64,000 nt of DNA from Variovorax sp. dw_308. GTDB taxonomy: Bacteria; Pseudomonadota; Gammaproteobacteria; Burkholderiales; Burkholderiaceae_C. Where the stretch lies: NCBI RefSeq assembly GCF_019207085.1, contig NZ_JAATOM010000001.1:248001-312000 (forward strand), written 5' to 3'. The number at the start of each line of letters is the position of its first letter. Positions within the stretch are counted from its first letter, which is position 1. Shown here one piece after another: positions 44,361 through 55,006 of the stretch. The notes below the pieces were generated by a model. That model had not been told where the DNA came from, searched no databases, and was given only the letters and a program-made list of their open reading frames with translations. A program made the position numbers and the translations under genes.

Positions 44361-45629
44361 ATGCAACGTCGATTCACTCTCAAGGCGCTCACCGCCAGCG
44401 TCGCGCTTGCCGCCCTTGGCGCTGCGCCCGCATTCGCTGCCGACACCATCAAGGTCGGCATCCTGCACTCGCTGTCGGGCACGATGGCGATCTCGGAAAC
44501 CGCGCTCAAGGACATGGTGCTGATGTCGATCGACGACATCAACAAGCATGGCGGCGTGATGGGCAAGCAACTCGAGCCCGTGGTCGTCGATCCGGCTTCG
44601 AACTGGCCGCTCTTCGCCGAGAAGACCAAGCAGCTGCTGGGCCAGGACAAGGTCGCCGTCATCTTCGGCTGCTGGACCTCGGTGTCGCGCAAGTCGGTGC
44701 TGCCGGTGCTGGAAGAAATGAACGGCCTGCTGTTCTACCCCGTGCAGTACGAGGGTGAAGAGCTGAGCAAGAACGTGTTCTACACGGGTGCCGCGCCCAA
44801 CCAGCAAGCCATCCCGGCTGTCGACTACCTGATGAGCAAGGAAGGCGGCGGCGCCAAGCGCTGGGTGCTGCTGGGCACGGACTACGTGTATCCCCGCACC
44901 ACCAACAAGATCCTGCGTGCCTACCTGAAGAGCAAGGGCGTGAAGGACACCGACATCGACGAGAAGTACACCCCGTTCGGCCACAGCGACTACCAGACCA
45001 TCGTGGCCGACATCAAGAAGTTCTCGGCAGGCGGCAAGACGGCGGTGGTATCGACCATCAATGGCGACTCCAACGTGCCCTTCTACAAGGAACTGGGCAA
45101 TGCCGGCCTGAAGGCCAAGGACGTGCCGGTCGTCGCCTTCTCGGTGGGCGAGGAAGAACTGCGCGGCGTGGACACCAAGCCGCTGGTTGGGCACCTGGCC
45201 GCATGGAACTACTTCATGTCGATCAAGAACCCGACCAACGCGGCCTGGATCAAGCAGTGGAGCGACTACGCCAAGGAAAAGAAGATCCCCGGCCAGATGG
45301 ACAAGCCGCTCACCAACGACCCGATGGAAGCCACCTGGATCGGCATCCACATGTGGAAGCAGGCCGTCGAGAAGGCCAAGTCGACCGACACCGACAAGGT
45401 CGTCGCCGCGATGGCGGGCCAGACCTTCACGGCGCCCTCGGGCATCGTGTCGAAGATGGATGAGAAGAACCATCACCTGCACAAGAGCGTGTTCATCGGC
45501 GAGATCAAGGCCGACGGCCAGTTCAACGTGGTCTGGAAGACGCCGGGTCCGGTCAAGGCCAAGCCGTGGAGCCCGTACATCGAAGGCAACGACAAGAAGC
45601 CTGACTACCCGGCTGGCAAGTCGATGTAA
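44361..45629 (+). CDS. urtA: Urea ABC transporter substrate-binding protein
   Basis: A 422-residue type 1 periplasmic binding protein for urea. Signal peptide MQRRFTLKALTASVALAALG cleaved after AFA (about residue 26); mature start DTIKVGILHSLSGTMAIS, with the family motifs FGCWTSVSRKSVLPV and YPVQYEGEE. A GGAGAAGG ribosome site 7 nt ahead favours this ATG over one two codons earlier. Heads a five-gene operon. Confidence 0.93.
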   Translation: MQRRFTLKALTASVALAALGAAPAFAADTIKVGILHSLSGTMAISETALKDMVLMSIDDINKHGGVMGKQLEPVVVDPASNWPLFAEKTKQLLGQDKVAVIFGCWTSVSRKSVLPVLEEMNGLLFYPVQYEGEELSKNVFYTGAAPNQQAIPAVDYLMSKEGGGAKRWVLLGTDYVYPRTTNKILRAYLKSKGVKDTDIDEKYTPFGHSDYQTIVADIKKFSAGGKTAVVSTINGDSNVPFYKELGNAGLKAKDVPVVAFSVGEEELRGVDTKPLVGHLAAWNYFMSIKNPTNAAWIKQWSDYAKEKKIPGQMDKPLTNDPMEATWIGIHMWKQAVEKAKSTDTDKVVAAMAGQTFTAPSGIVSKMDEKNHHLHKSVFIGEIKADGQFNVVWKTPGPVKAKPWSPYIEGNDKKPDYPAGKSM

Positions 45630-45678
45630 GAAGCCTTCGCCCAAGCGCCTCTTTACCGGGGCGCATTGCGGAGCCTCT

Positions 45679-45726
45679 GGCCCGTTCCTTGCTGCGTTCC
45701 CTGCCGCAAGGGCGGGCCTTCTTTTT
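45679..45726 (+). terminator. Terminator-like hairpin between urtA and urtB
   Basis: GGCCCG...CGGGCC enclosing CCTTGC...GCAAGG, followed by CTTCTTTTT. It should end most urtA transcripts and lower urtB-E expression, keeping the receptor in excess. Confidence 0.65.
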
Positions 45727-45736
45727 GGATGGAACC

Positions 45737-47338
45737 ATGCACTCAAATGCCATGTACCGGCGATTTCTCGAGGGCGCAGTCGCGGCCATGCTGCTGGTGG
45801 CCGGCGCGGCCCATGCGTTGACCGCGGAAGAGGCGAAGGCGATCGCCTCCGGCGAGACCGAGGAGCGCGTCGCGGCGCTGAACAAGGCCGTTGCCACGGC
45901 CGACGACAAGACCTCGGCCTTCATCCAGGCGATGGCTGACGATTCGGTCAAGTTCACCGCCGACAAGGTCTTCCTGATGAAGGGCGACAAGGGCTACGAC
46001 CCCGTGACCGGCGCGGAACTGAAGGTGCCCGACGACGCCGAGGACGTGGTGAACAACAACCTCATGCGCGGCGCCTTCGACGCGGCGCAATCGGTGCTGA
46101 AGCTGGTCAACAGCAAGGACGAGGCGGTGCGCCTCGAAGCCGCCAATGCGCTGCTGAAGAACCCTGACGAATCGCGCATCCCGATGGTGGAGAAAGTGCT
46201 GTCGATCGAGACCAACGACAACATCAAGGCCAAGCTCGAACTGGTGCGTGCCGCATCGCTGCTGAACAGCACCGACAAGACCAAGCGGATCGCGGCGGCC
46301 ACCGCGCTCGGCGAAAGCAAGAGCCCGGAAACCAAGCTGCTGCTGAACGAGCGCTTGACCGACGAGACCGAGCCCGACGTCAAGGCTGCGCTCCAGAAAG
46401 CCATTGCCAACATCGACGGCGCACTGGTCTGGGGCGACCGCATCAATGCCATTTTCAGCGGCATCAGCCTGGGCTCGGTGCTGCTGCTGGCCGCCCTCGG
46501 CCTGGCCATCACCTACGGTCTGATGGGCGTGATCAACATGGCGCACGGGGAACTGATGATGATCGGCGCCTACGCAACCTACGTGATGCAGGGCATCTTC
46601 CAGAAGTACCTGCCGGAGTCCGCCTTCGGCCTGTACCTGGTGGCGGCGATCCCGGTGTCGTTCCTGGCGTCCGCGCTGGTTGGCGCGATCCTGGAGCGCG
46701 GCGTGATCCGCTTCCTCTACGGCCGGCCGCTGGAGACGCTGCTGGCCACCTGGGGCATCAGCCTGATGCTTCAGCAACTGGTGCGCACCTTCTTCGGCGC
46801 TCAGAACGTCGGCGTGGAGAACCCCGCCTGGATGAGCGGCGGCTTCACGATGCTGAGCAACGTCACGCTGCCGTGGAACCGCATCTGCATCATCATCTTC
46901 GCGGGGCTGGTGCTGCTGGCGATGGGATGGCTGATCGGCAAGACGCGGCTGGGCCTGTTCGTGCGCGGCGTGACGCAGAACCGGCCGATCGCATCGTGCA
47001 TGGGCGTGAACACGGCGCGCATCGACACCTACGCCTTCGCGCTGGGTTCCGGTATCGCGGGCCTGGCGGGTTGCGCGTTGAGCCAGATCGGCAACGTCGG
47101 CCCGGACCTTGGCCAGAACTACATCGTGGATTCGTTCATGGTGGTGGTGATGGGCGGCGTCGGGCAACTGGCCGGTACCGTCTACGCCGCGATGGGCCTG
47201 GGCATCCTGAACAAGTTCATCGAGGGCTGGGCCGGCGCGGTGCTCGCGAAGATCGCGGTGCTGGTCTTCATCATCATCTTCATCCAGAAGAGACCCCAAG
47301 GGATCTTTGCCATGAAGGGCCGGAGCGCAGAAGCATGA
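45737..47338 (+). CDS. urtB: Urea ABC transporter permease
   Basis: A 533-residue LivH-like permease with the long N-terminal extension typical of UrtB: signal-like helix (about 8-28), then about 180 residues of helical repeat-like periplasmic sequence, then eight membrane segments from about residue 235 (SLGSVLLLAALGLAITYGLMG). Overlaps urtC by 4 nt. A second ATG five codons in is also possible. Confidence 0.92.
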   Translation: MHSNAMYRRFLEGAVAAMLLVAGAAHALTAEEAKAIASGETEERVAALNKAVATADDKTSAFIQAMADDSVKFTADKVFLMKGDKGYDPVTGAELKVPDDAEDVVNNNLMRGAFDAAQSVLKLVNSKDEAVRLEAANALLKNPDESRIPMVEKVLSIETNDNIKAKLELVRAASLLNSTDKTKRIAAATALGESKSPETKLLLNERLTDETEPDVKAALQKAIANIDGALVWGDRINAIFSGISLGSVLLLAALGLAITYGLMGVINMAHGELMMIGAYATYVMQGIFQKYLPESAFGLYLVAAIPVSFLASALVGAILERGVIRFLYGRPLETLLATWGISLMLQQLVRTFFGAQNVGVENPAWMSGGFTMLSNVTLPWNRICIIIFAGLVLLAMGWLIGKTRLGLFVRGVTQNRPIASCMGVNTARIDTYAFALGSGIAGLAGCALSQIGNVGPDLGQNYIVDSFMVVVMGGVGQLAGTVYAAMGLGILNKFIEGWAGAVLAKIAVLVFIIIFIQKRPQGIFAMKGRSAEA

Positions 47339-48563
47339 GCAAGATTGCACTACCCCCCAAAGGTCCGCTGCTGAGCGGCAAGGGCTGGACGGCCTTCTGC
47401 ATCGCGCTGATTGCCGTGTGCGCCGTGGCGCCGGTGCTGAACCTCTGGGTGCCGCACGAGAGCATGTTCTATATGAGCGACTACGCGGTGGCGCTGCTCG
47501 GCAAGATCATGTGCTACGCGATCTGCGCGCTGGCGATGGACCTGATCTGGGGCTACACCGGCATCCTGTCGCTGGGCCATGGCATGTTCTTCGCGCTCGG
47601 CGGCTACATGATGGGCATGTACCTCATGCGCCAGATCGGCCGCGACGGCAACTACAAGAGCGACCTGCCGGACTTCATGGTGTTCCTCGACTGGAAGGCG
47701 CTGCCCTGGCACTGGACCTTCAGCGGCAGCTTCGTGATGACGCTGATCCTGATCGTCGCGGTGCCGGGCCTGATCGCCTTCGTGTTCGGCTTCTTCGCCT
47801 TCCGCTCGCGCATCAAGGGCGTGTACTTCTCGATCATCACGCAGGCCATGACCTTCGCGGCGATGCTGCTGTTCTTCCGCAACGAGACGGGCTTCGGCGG
47901 CAACAACGGCTTCACGGATTTCAAGCGCATCCTGGGCATCCCGATCGCCACGCAGAGCATGCGCATGACGCTGTTCGTGTTGACCGGCTGCACCTTGCTG
48001 GGCTTCTTCCTGTTCGGCAAGTGGCTGATCGGCAGCAAGTTCGGCCGCGTGCTACAGGCCATCCGCGATGCCGAGACGCGCGTGATGTTCTCGGGCTACA
48101 ACCCGCTGCCCTACAAGCTCACGATCTGGGTCATCTCGGCCATCATGTGCGGCGTCGCGGGGGCGTTGTACGTGCCGCAGGTCGGCATCATCAACCCCGG
48201 CGAGATGAGCGCGGCCAACTCGATCGAGATTGCGATCTGGGCCGCGGTGGGTGGGCGTGCCACGCTGATCGGGCCGATCATCGGCGCCTTCATCGTGAAC
48301 GGCGCGAAGAGCTGGCTGACGGTGGTGGCGCCGGAATACTGGCTGTACTTCCTGGGCGCGCTGTTCATCGCGGTGACGCTGTTCCTGCCGGATGGTGTGG
48401 TGGGCCTGGTGAAGAAGTGGATCGCGCGCATGAAGGCGCCGAAGGACGCGGCCCCCGAACTGAGCGAAGGGCGGCTGGAGGCACAGCGCTCGCTCGCGAC
48501 TTCCGAAGGCGTCGAGCCCGCGGCCTTGTCGTCGATCGCCGCCCAACCCGAAGGAGCACGCGC

Positions 48564-48567
<4 letters not shown>
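47335..48567 (+). CDS. urtC: Urea ABC transporter permease
   Basis: A 410-residue LivM-like permease that pairs with UrtB. It contains the family loop AICALAMDLIWGYTGILSLGHG and the coupling segment FGRVLQAIRDAETRVMFSG. The C-terminal 45 residues are variable and hydrophilic. Both ends overlap neighbours (ATGA), so start and stop are secure. Confidence 0.92.
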
Positions 48568-49439
<872 letters not shown>

Positions 49440-49520
49440 CTTGTCGTTCATTGACAGGCGTGTGGGGGCGTTGCGCGCGACGGCCTGGGGTGCGTCGGTT
49501 AGGGGTGCGTCGGCGGTCGG

Positions 49521-49690
49521 CATGCGGTACGGGCCGGCCGACCCTACTGCGCTGGTCGCTGCGCGACTCCCCTGCAGTGCTCGCGTTCGGCGGGGTCCAC
49601 ATGAACTCGCTTCGCTCAGACAGCATGTGGCCCTGATCCGCCAAACGCTGCGCGCTTCGGCAGCGCAGAAGGGATCGACCAACCCGCACC
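49521..49690 (+). repeat. Left arm of a long inverted repeat between urtD and urtE
   Basis: About 170 bp that, when reversed and complemented, matches 49891-50062 at roughly 80-85% by eye. The best-kept core is ATGAACTCGCTTCGCTCA followed by CAGCATGTGGCCCTGATCCG. Reading frames in it are not conserved as protein. Confidence 0.75.
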
Positions 49691-49796
49691 GCATACCGCC
49701 CGCCGACGTGGACGCGCTGGTGTCGCGCTCGGCCTCCGCGGTGGACAGCGCCTTGACCTTCCTCCGATCATTCGTCGCCGTGGACGGGCTCCCGGT

Positions 49797-49836
49797 CTTC
49801 CTCCCTCTCCCTCTGGGAGAGGGCCGGGGTGAGGGC
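49797..49836. repeat. REP-like palindrome between the inverted arms
   Basis: CCCTCTCCC-TCT-GGGAGAGGG, a perfect 9-bp stem, followed by CCGGGGTGAGGG. Closely similar palindromes are scattered in many proteobacterial intergenic regions. It sits near the middle of the spacer between the two 170-bp arms. Confidence 0.65.
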
Positions 49837-49890
49837 TGCCGCCCCCAAAAGCGGGCATGTCGTCCGAACCACCCCCAAGCCCGGTGCGCG

Positions 49891-50062
49891 GTGCGGGTCG
49901 GGCGATCCCTTCTGCGCCGCCGAGCAGCGCAGTGTTTCGCGGATCAGGGCCACATGCTGTTTGAGCGAAGCGAGTTCATGGGGACCCCGCGAAACGCGAG
50001 CAGCACAGGGGAGCCGCGAAGCGGCCGGCGCAGCAGGGTCGCACGGCCCGTACCGCGTACCG
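49891..50062 (-). repeat. Right arm of the urtD-urtE inverted repeat
   Basis: Inverted partner of the left arm. It ends about 50 bp before urtE, so the urtE promoter or leader may lie partly in it. The remaining intergenic DNA shows no gene. Confidence 0.75.
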
Positions 50063-50112
50063 GGCGCTCGTCATAGCGGCATTCGCGACCAACCAAGACG
50101 GAACACAAAGAC

Positions 50113-50805
50113 ATGCTCACAGTCAAGAACGTCCACCAGTACTACGGCGGCTCACACATCCTGCGCGACGTGAGCTTCACCGCCACGCTCGGCAAGGTCA
50201 CGGTGCTGCTCGGCCGCAATGGCGTTGGCAAGACCACGCTGCTCAAGTCGCTCATGGGCCTGGTGCCCATCAAGAGCGGCAGCATCGAGTTCGACGGCCA
50301 TCCGATCCAGAAGAAGACCCCCTACGAACGCGCGCGCGCCGGCATGGGCTTCGTGCCGCAAGGGCGCGAGATCTTCGCTCGACTCACCGTGGAAGAGAAC
50401 CTTCGCATGGGCCTGGCCTACAAGAGCGGCGGCACGCCCATTCCGTCGGAACTGTTCGACCTGTTCCCCGTGCTCAAGCAGATGATCAACCGCCGCGGCG
50501 GCGACCTCTCCGGCGGGCAGCAGCAGCAGCTTGCCATCGCCCGCGCGCTCGCGCCCAAGCCCAAGCTGCTGATCCTCGATGAGCCCACCGAAGGCATCCA
50601 GCCCAGCATCATCAAGGACATCGGGCGCGTCATCCGCATGCTGGCCGATCGTGGCGACATGGCCATCGTGCTGTGCGAGCAGTACTACGACTTCGCGCAG
50701 GAACTGGCCGACGACTACATGGTGATGGAGCGCGGCGAAGTGATCGCGCGCGGCCTCGGCAAGGACATGGAAGCACAGGGCGTGCGGCAACTCGTCGCGA
50801 TCTGA
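50113..50805 (+). CDS. urtE: Urea ABC transporter ATP-binding protein
   Basis: A 230-residue LivF-like ATPase. Walker A is GRNGVGKTT, signature LSGGQQQQLAIARAL and Walker B LLILDEPTEGIQPS. It completes the urea importer. No urease genes follow within the window. Confidence 0.93.
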   Translation: MLTVKNVHQYYGGSHILRDVSFTATLGKVTVLLGRNGVGKTTLLKSLMGLVPIKSGSIEFDGHPIQKKTPYERARAGMGFVPQGREIFARLTVEENLRMGLAYKSGGTPIPSELFDLFPVLKQMINRRGGDLSGGQQQQLAIARALAPKPKLLILDEPTEGIQPSIIKDIGRVIRMLADRGDMAIVLCEQYYDFAQELADDYMVMERGEVIARGLGKDMEAQGVRQLVAI

Positions 50806-50934
50806 ACCTGTGCGCTGAACCCCGCCAAGTGGAGAGGCGAGCCTGGACGACCTACTTCGAATATGGCTGGCGCGCGGCGTCGCGAGCCATCACACTGCGT
50901 CGGACCATTTCGTCGCCACCACTGGAGTTCCCTC

Positions 50935-51861
50935 ATGAAGATTCGCGTCGTGCCGTTCCTGGCGCTGTTGATTGCTGCACTCTGCATCGGCAATGCCAGC
51001 GCCGAGCCTGCGTTCCCCGGCAGCTTCAAGAACCGGACCGTCGCCATGGCGGATGGCGCGACGATCTTCGTGCGCTCCGGGGGCAGCGGCCCGGCCGTCG
51101 TGCTCATTCATGGCTTTGGCGACACCGGCGACATGTGGGCGCCGCTGGCGCAGGAACTGGCGAAGACGCACCTGGTCATCGTGCCCGACCTGCGCGGCAT
51201 GGGCAAATCGTCGAAGGCGCCGAGCGGCTACGACAAGAAGTCGCAGGCCGTCGACATCCGCACCGTCGTGACGGCGTTCCAGCAGGACCACACCGACGTC
51301 GTTGGCCATGACATCGGCACGATGGTCGCGTATGCCTATGCGGCCAGCTACCCCGACAAGGTCGGCAAGCTGGTCGTGATGGACGCGCCCGTGCCGGGCA
51401 TCGCGCCGTGGGACCAGATCATCCTGTGGCCGGCGCTGTGGCACTTCAATTTCGGCGGCCCCAATGCCGAGCGACTGGTGGCGGGCCGCGAGCGCATCTA
51501 CCTCGACCGCTTCTGGAACGAGTTCGCCGGCACCCCGTCGAAGATCGACGAGGCGACGCGGCGGCACTACACGAAGCTGTACGCGCAACCCGGCGCGATG
51601 CGCGCCGCCTTCGCGCAGTTCAACACCATCGCGACCAAGGACGTGGCCGACAACATCGCCTTCTCGAAGAACAAGCTTCCGATGCCGGTGCTGGCCATCG
51701 GCGGCGAGAAGTCATTTGGCGCGAACATGGCGATCGTCATGCGCAATGCCGCCACCAACGTCCAGCAGGAAGTGGTGCCGGGCGCGGGGCATTGGTTGAT
51801 GGAAGAGAGCACGGCGACGACCGTGGGGCTGGTGGGCAGCTTCCTGCCGGCCGCGCGATAG
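50935..51861 (+). CDS. Exported Cif-like epoxide hydrolase
   Basis: A 308-residue secreted alpha/beta hydrolase with a Sec signal peptide (cleaved near ASAEP, about residue 23). The nucleophile is an aspartate (GHDIG, D126), as in epoxide hydrolases and dehalogenases, not a serine. HGFGDT, WHFNF and ERLVAGRERIYLDRFW are strongly reminiscent of the Pseudomonas CFTR inhibitory factor (Cif), and the general base is in PGAGHWLMEES. It probably opens an epoxide outside the cytoplasm; the substrate is unknown. Confidence 0.8.
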   Translation: MKIRVVPFLALLIAALCIGNASAEPAFPGSFKNRTVAMADGATIFVRSGGSGPAVVLIHGFGDTGDMWAPLAQELAKTHLVIVPDLRGMGKSSKAPSGYDKKSQAVDIRTVVTAFQQDHTDVVGHDIGTMVAYAYAASYPDKVGKLVVMDAPVPGIAPWDQIILWPALWHFNFGGPNAERLVAGRERIYLDRFWNEFAGTPSKIDEATRRHYTKLYAQPGAMRAAFAQFNTIATKDVADNIAFSKNKLPMPVLAIGGEKSFGANMAIVMRNAATNVQQEVVPGAGHWLMEESTATTVGLVGSFLPAAR

Positions 51862-51870
51862 CCAGCCTGG

Positions 51871-52932
51871 CTACGGCCGCGCCTCGAACACCAGGTTGAA
51901 CGGCGTCTGCGCCGCACGCCGGAAGCGCGTGAAGCCGCCTTCCTTCACCACCACCTCGCGCAGGCGCTCCTCGCCAGCCTGCGCGCCCAGCCCGCGCCCC
52001 ACTTCCTGCGACAGGGAGCAGGGCGTGCAGACCATCGTCGAGGCGGAATAGAAGATGCGCCCGACCGGATTCAGGTTGTCCTCCAGGCGATCGTTGGCGA
52101 AGGGCTCGACGATCATCCAGATGCCGTCCGGCGCCAGCGTCTCGCGCACATGGCGCGCCGCCCCCACCGGGTCCCCCATGTCGTGCAGGCAGTCGAAGAA
52201 AGCCACCAGGTCGAAGTCCTTGCCCGGATAGGTCTTCGCCCCCGCCACCTCGAAGCGCACCCGGTCGGCGACACCCGCCGCAGCGGCGCGCTCGCGCGCG
52301 GCGTTGACCGAAGGCTCGTGATAGTCATAGCCGACGAAGGTCGACTGCGGATACGCCTGCGCCAGCACGATGGTCGAGGCGCCGAAGCCGCAGCCGACAT
52401 CGGCCACGCGTGCGCCGGCCTGCAGTCGTTCGCGCATGCCGTCGAGCGACGGAATCCAGCTCGGCTCCAGGTTGGCGTTGTAGCCGGCCCGGAAGAAGCG
52501 TTCGGTGCCGCTGAACAGGGCGGGATGGTGTTCATGCCAGCCGAGGCCGATGCCGTCGCGAAAGGCCTTCTGGATCTTGTCGATGTCATTGAACATCGAC
52601 ATCAGGACTTCGAAACCACCCACCATGAAGGCCGGGCTGTTGTCGTCGGCAAGTACCAGCGCCGTCTCGGGCGAGAGCGCGAAGGTCTGCGCCTTGGGGT
52701 CGTAATCGACGAAGCCGCTCGCGGCCTGTGCGCTGAGCCACTCCTGCGCATAGCGCAATCGCAGGCCCGTCTTGTCGCTGAACTGGTCGAGCGTCATCGG
52801 CCCGGCGCCGGCCATCGCCTTGTACAGTCCGAGCCGGTCACCGAGGATGACCAGTGGCGCGCCGGCCAGCGCACCGAACTCCGCGACCATCCTGCCCATC
52901 AGGGCATTGAGCTTGTCTTCATCGATCTGCAT
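51871..52932 (-). CDS. SAM-dependent methyltransferase
   Basis: A 353-residue protein: an N-terminal winged-helix-like domain (about 1-110) as in O-methyltransferases, then a Rossmann SAM-binding domain with motif I VADVGCGFGAST near residue 180 and FDLVAFFDCLHDM. Related proteins are annotated only as class I methyltransferases; the acceptor is unknown. The start at MQIDEDKLNALM is preferred to a longer reading lacking similarity. Convergent with the hydrolase gene, 9 bp apart. Confidence 0.82.
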   Translation of the reverse strand: MQIDEDKLNALMGRMVAEFGALAGAPLVILGDRLGLYKAMAGAGPMTLDQFSDKTGLRLRYAQEWLSAQAASGFVDYDPKAQTFALSPETALVLADDNSPAFMVGGFEVLMSMFNDIDKIQKAFRDGIGLGWHEHHPALFSGTERFFRAGYNANLEPSWIPSLDGMRERLQAGARVADVGCGFGASTIVLAQAYPQSTFVGYDYHEPSVNAARERAAAAGVADRVRFEVAGAKTYPGKDFDLVAFFDCLHDMGDPVGAARHVRETLAPDGIWMIVEPFANDRLEDNLNPVGRIFYSASTMVCTPCSLSQEVGRGLGAQAGEERLREVVVKEGGFTRFRRAAQTPFNLVFEARP

Positions 52933-53213
52933 GGCTTCACTCCTCATGTTGGTGTGGCGATGCATGGCGGTCCGCAATGAAGGCCCATGCGCGCGCCGGA
53001 TTCCAATCGAACAACAGCGAGGCCAATTCATCGATCTGCTTCGCCAACCGTCGGATGGCGCCGCCCTGGAAACAGGCCGGTTGCATTGGTCTGCACGGAT
53101 TATTCGATTGCCGGCGCCGGTTGGTTACGCGGGAATACACAAATCAACGGTTGCAACGCGCGTTCACGTGGCCGTTGCGCCGGGTCGGCCGTGCGGCATC
53201 GCGTGGGACGCCA

Positions 53214-53247
53214 ATGAAAAACGCCCGATGGGCTTGTCATCGGGCGT
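53214..53247 (-). terminator. Terminator of the OmpA-family gene
   Basis: On the minus strand CGCCCGATG-ACAAGCC-CATCGGGCG followed by TTTTTC: a perfect 9-bp stem with T-run, about 90 bp after the stop codon. The 402 bp between this gene and the methyltransferase otherwise hold no gene. Confidence 0.85.
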
Positions 53248-53334
53248 CCGGGGCCGGTCGGGTCCTGCCGGCTATCCGTCCTTCATCGGTCTCACCCGAT
53301 GGCAGGACGGGTCTTCAAGGTTGACTGGCGTAGC

Positions 53335-54450
53335 TCAGGGCCCGGCCTGTTCGCCCGTGGCGTGGATCTCCACGCGACGGTCCGGTTGCAGGCAGGCGAT
53401 GAGATCACTGCGCTTTTTCGCCTTGCCCTGTGCCTTGCAATCGGCTTCAGTGACCTTGAGCTCCGTCTTGCCGCGGCCTTCGGTCTGGATCACACCGGCA
53501 GGTACGCCCTGGGCCGACATGTAGTCGCGCACGGCATTGGCCCGCGCCACGGACAGGCGCTGGTTGTACTCGACGCCGCCGAGCGGGTCGGTGTAGCCGA
53601 CGATGACGATCGAGCGCGCCCGGAAACCGGCGGACCGGAGTTCCTGCAGCATGGCGTCGATGCGGCTGCGGCCTGTCGGTGTCAGCACGGCCTTGTCGAA
53701 CTCGAAGGTGCCGTCGGCGGCCAGGTTGAAGTTGCGCACTGGCGCTGGCGGAGGCGGCGGTGGAGGTGGGGCCACCGCCATCGGCGGGGGTGGGACCGAC
53801 GCCGCCGCCACCATCGGCGGGGCCCCGATCGGGATTTGCAGGCCCACCGTGAACAGCCAGTCGTTCGAACTGCTCCGGCTCGCCAGCCTGGTGTTGTTGG
53901 CGTTGTCGACATAGCGGTAGCGCACGTCGCTCACCAGGCGGCCCCAGTTGGCAAACGGCCAGACGATACCGATGCCCGCATTGGCCATGAAGCTCGTATG
54001 GCTGCTGTTGGCGGCGAATGCCGTCTCCGTCTTGTTGTCGATCGCACCGATGCCGGCCACCAGATAGGGTTGCACACTCTTCAACTGCCATTTGCTCAGC
54101 CCCTGCCGGCCCAGGAAGAACCACTGCGCGTCGATCGTGCCGCTCCAGTTCTTGTATTTGTTCTGGGTGTCGAAGATGCCACGGGTGGTGTCAAGCCTGC
54201 CATCGAGCTGCTCGTACTGGGTGCGCAGCTCGATATTCCAGTACGGGTTGATCGGCTTGCCAACGGCCAGTCCTCCGCCCCACCCGTTTTCGGCATTGCG
54301 ATTGCTGTCCGGATGGACGTACGCGCCGAAGGGCGTGATGTACCAGCGGTTGTCGAAGTACGTGTCCGCCGTGAAGGTGTTCTGCGCCAGGCAGGCGGCA
54401 TACGGGGCGGCAAGCACAAGGCAGGCCGCAAGAGTGCGTCGGTCGAGCAT
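53335..54450 (-). CDS. OmpA-family outer-membrane protein
   Basis: A 371-residue porin-like protein. It has an N-terminal signal peptide (to about residue 22), an eight-strand beta-barrel domain (about 25-210), a proline-rich linker (MAVAPPPPPPPPAP region near 225-240), and a C-terminal OmpA domain that binds peptidoglycan (IVIVGYTDPLGGVEYNQRLS, ARANAVRDYM). It links the outer membrane to the cell wall. Single gene with its own terminator. Confidence 0.88.
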   Translation of the reverse strand: MLDRRTLAACLVLAAPYAACLAQNTFTADTYFDNRWYITPFGAYVHPDSNRNAENGWGGGLAVGKPINPYWNIELRTQYEQLDGRLDTTRGIFDTQNKYKNWSGTIDAQWFFLGRQGLSKWQLKSVQPYLVAGIGAIDNKTETAFAANSSHTSFMANAGIGIVWPFANWGRLVSDVRYRYVDNANNTRLASRSSSNDWLFTVGLQIPIGAPPMVAAASVPPPPMAVAPPPPPPPPAPVRNFNLAADGTFEFDKAVLTPTGRSRIDAMLQELRSAGFRARSIVIVGYTDPLGGVEYNQRLSVARANAVRDYMSAQGVPAGVIQTEGRGKTELKVTEADCKAQGKAKKRSDLIACLQPDRRVEIHATGEQAGP

Positions 54451-55006
54451 AAGAGCCTCTCGAAGAAGGGTTGATGAAACCGCAGCGGAGGTTCATTGAA
54501 GCCCAAAAACTCCGGTGGCCGGGTGCGCTCGTCGCCGACTCGCAACCAAGTGTGTAGCCCTCAGGGGAGAGTGAGTACTTGCAGTTGCAGAACTTGCAGG
54601 ATTCGTACCGTGCAGGTCGTGGGGCGGCAACGTTGAATTACCCGAACTTCAGGCGGAATCCGAATACCTGCAACGCCTGCTGGAAGAAATCGTTGCCGTA
54701 CCGGCGGAGCCGTAATGCGCCATGTCGCCGAAGTACACGACGCTGAATAGACACGGACCAGGAGCTGCCCCAGTTGGAGAAGCTCTTCGCCGCTCCCGTC
54801 GCGGATTCGCAGTTCTGGGTTCGATGCGGTGTTTCTCATCTGGACAATTCCCCCGTGGTGGTCCGGCATTGTTGCGGACCGCTGCCTTGCGGCACGACTT
54901 GCGCCGTGATCCGGATCCGCGAAATACTCGCTCGCATCGCGTGAAGCCACCGGCTTTGCGCAGGCCGGCCTCTGCATCTCTTCACTCACCCTGCGGGCAA
55001 CATCTG
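54451..55006. other. Intergenic region before the ferredoxin/cyclase gene
   Basis: About 0.55 kb. Base composition is lower in GC near 54560-54760, and several short frames look partly coding (one reads ELPELQAESEYLQRLLEEIV near 54637), which hints at a decayed gene, but nothing is recognised. The downstream gene may start further left than chosen. Confidence 0.4.

Noticed and set aside
49440..50112. Several short reading frames between urtD and urtE
   Set aside because: They lie in the inverted repeat and come from repeated DNA, not conserved protein.
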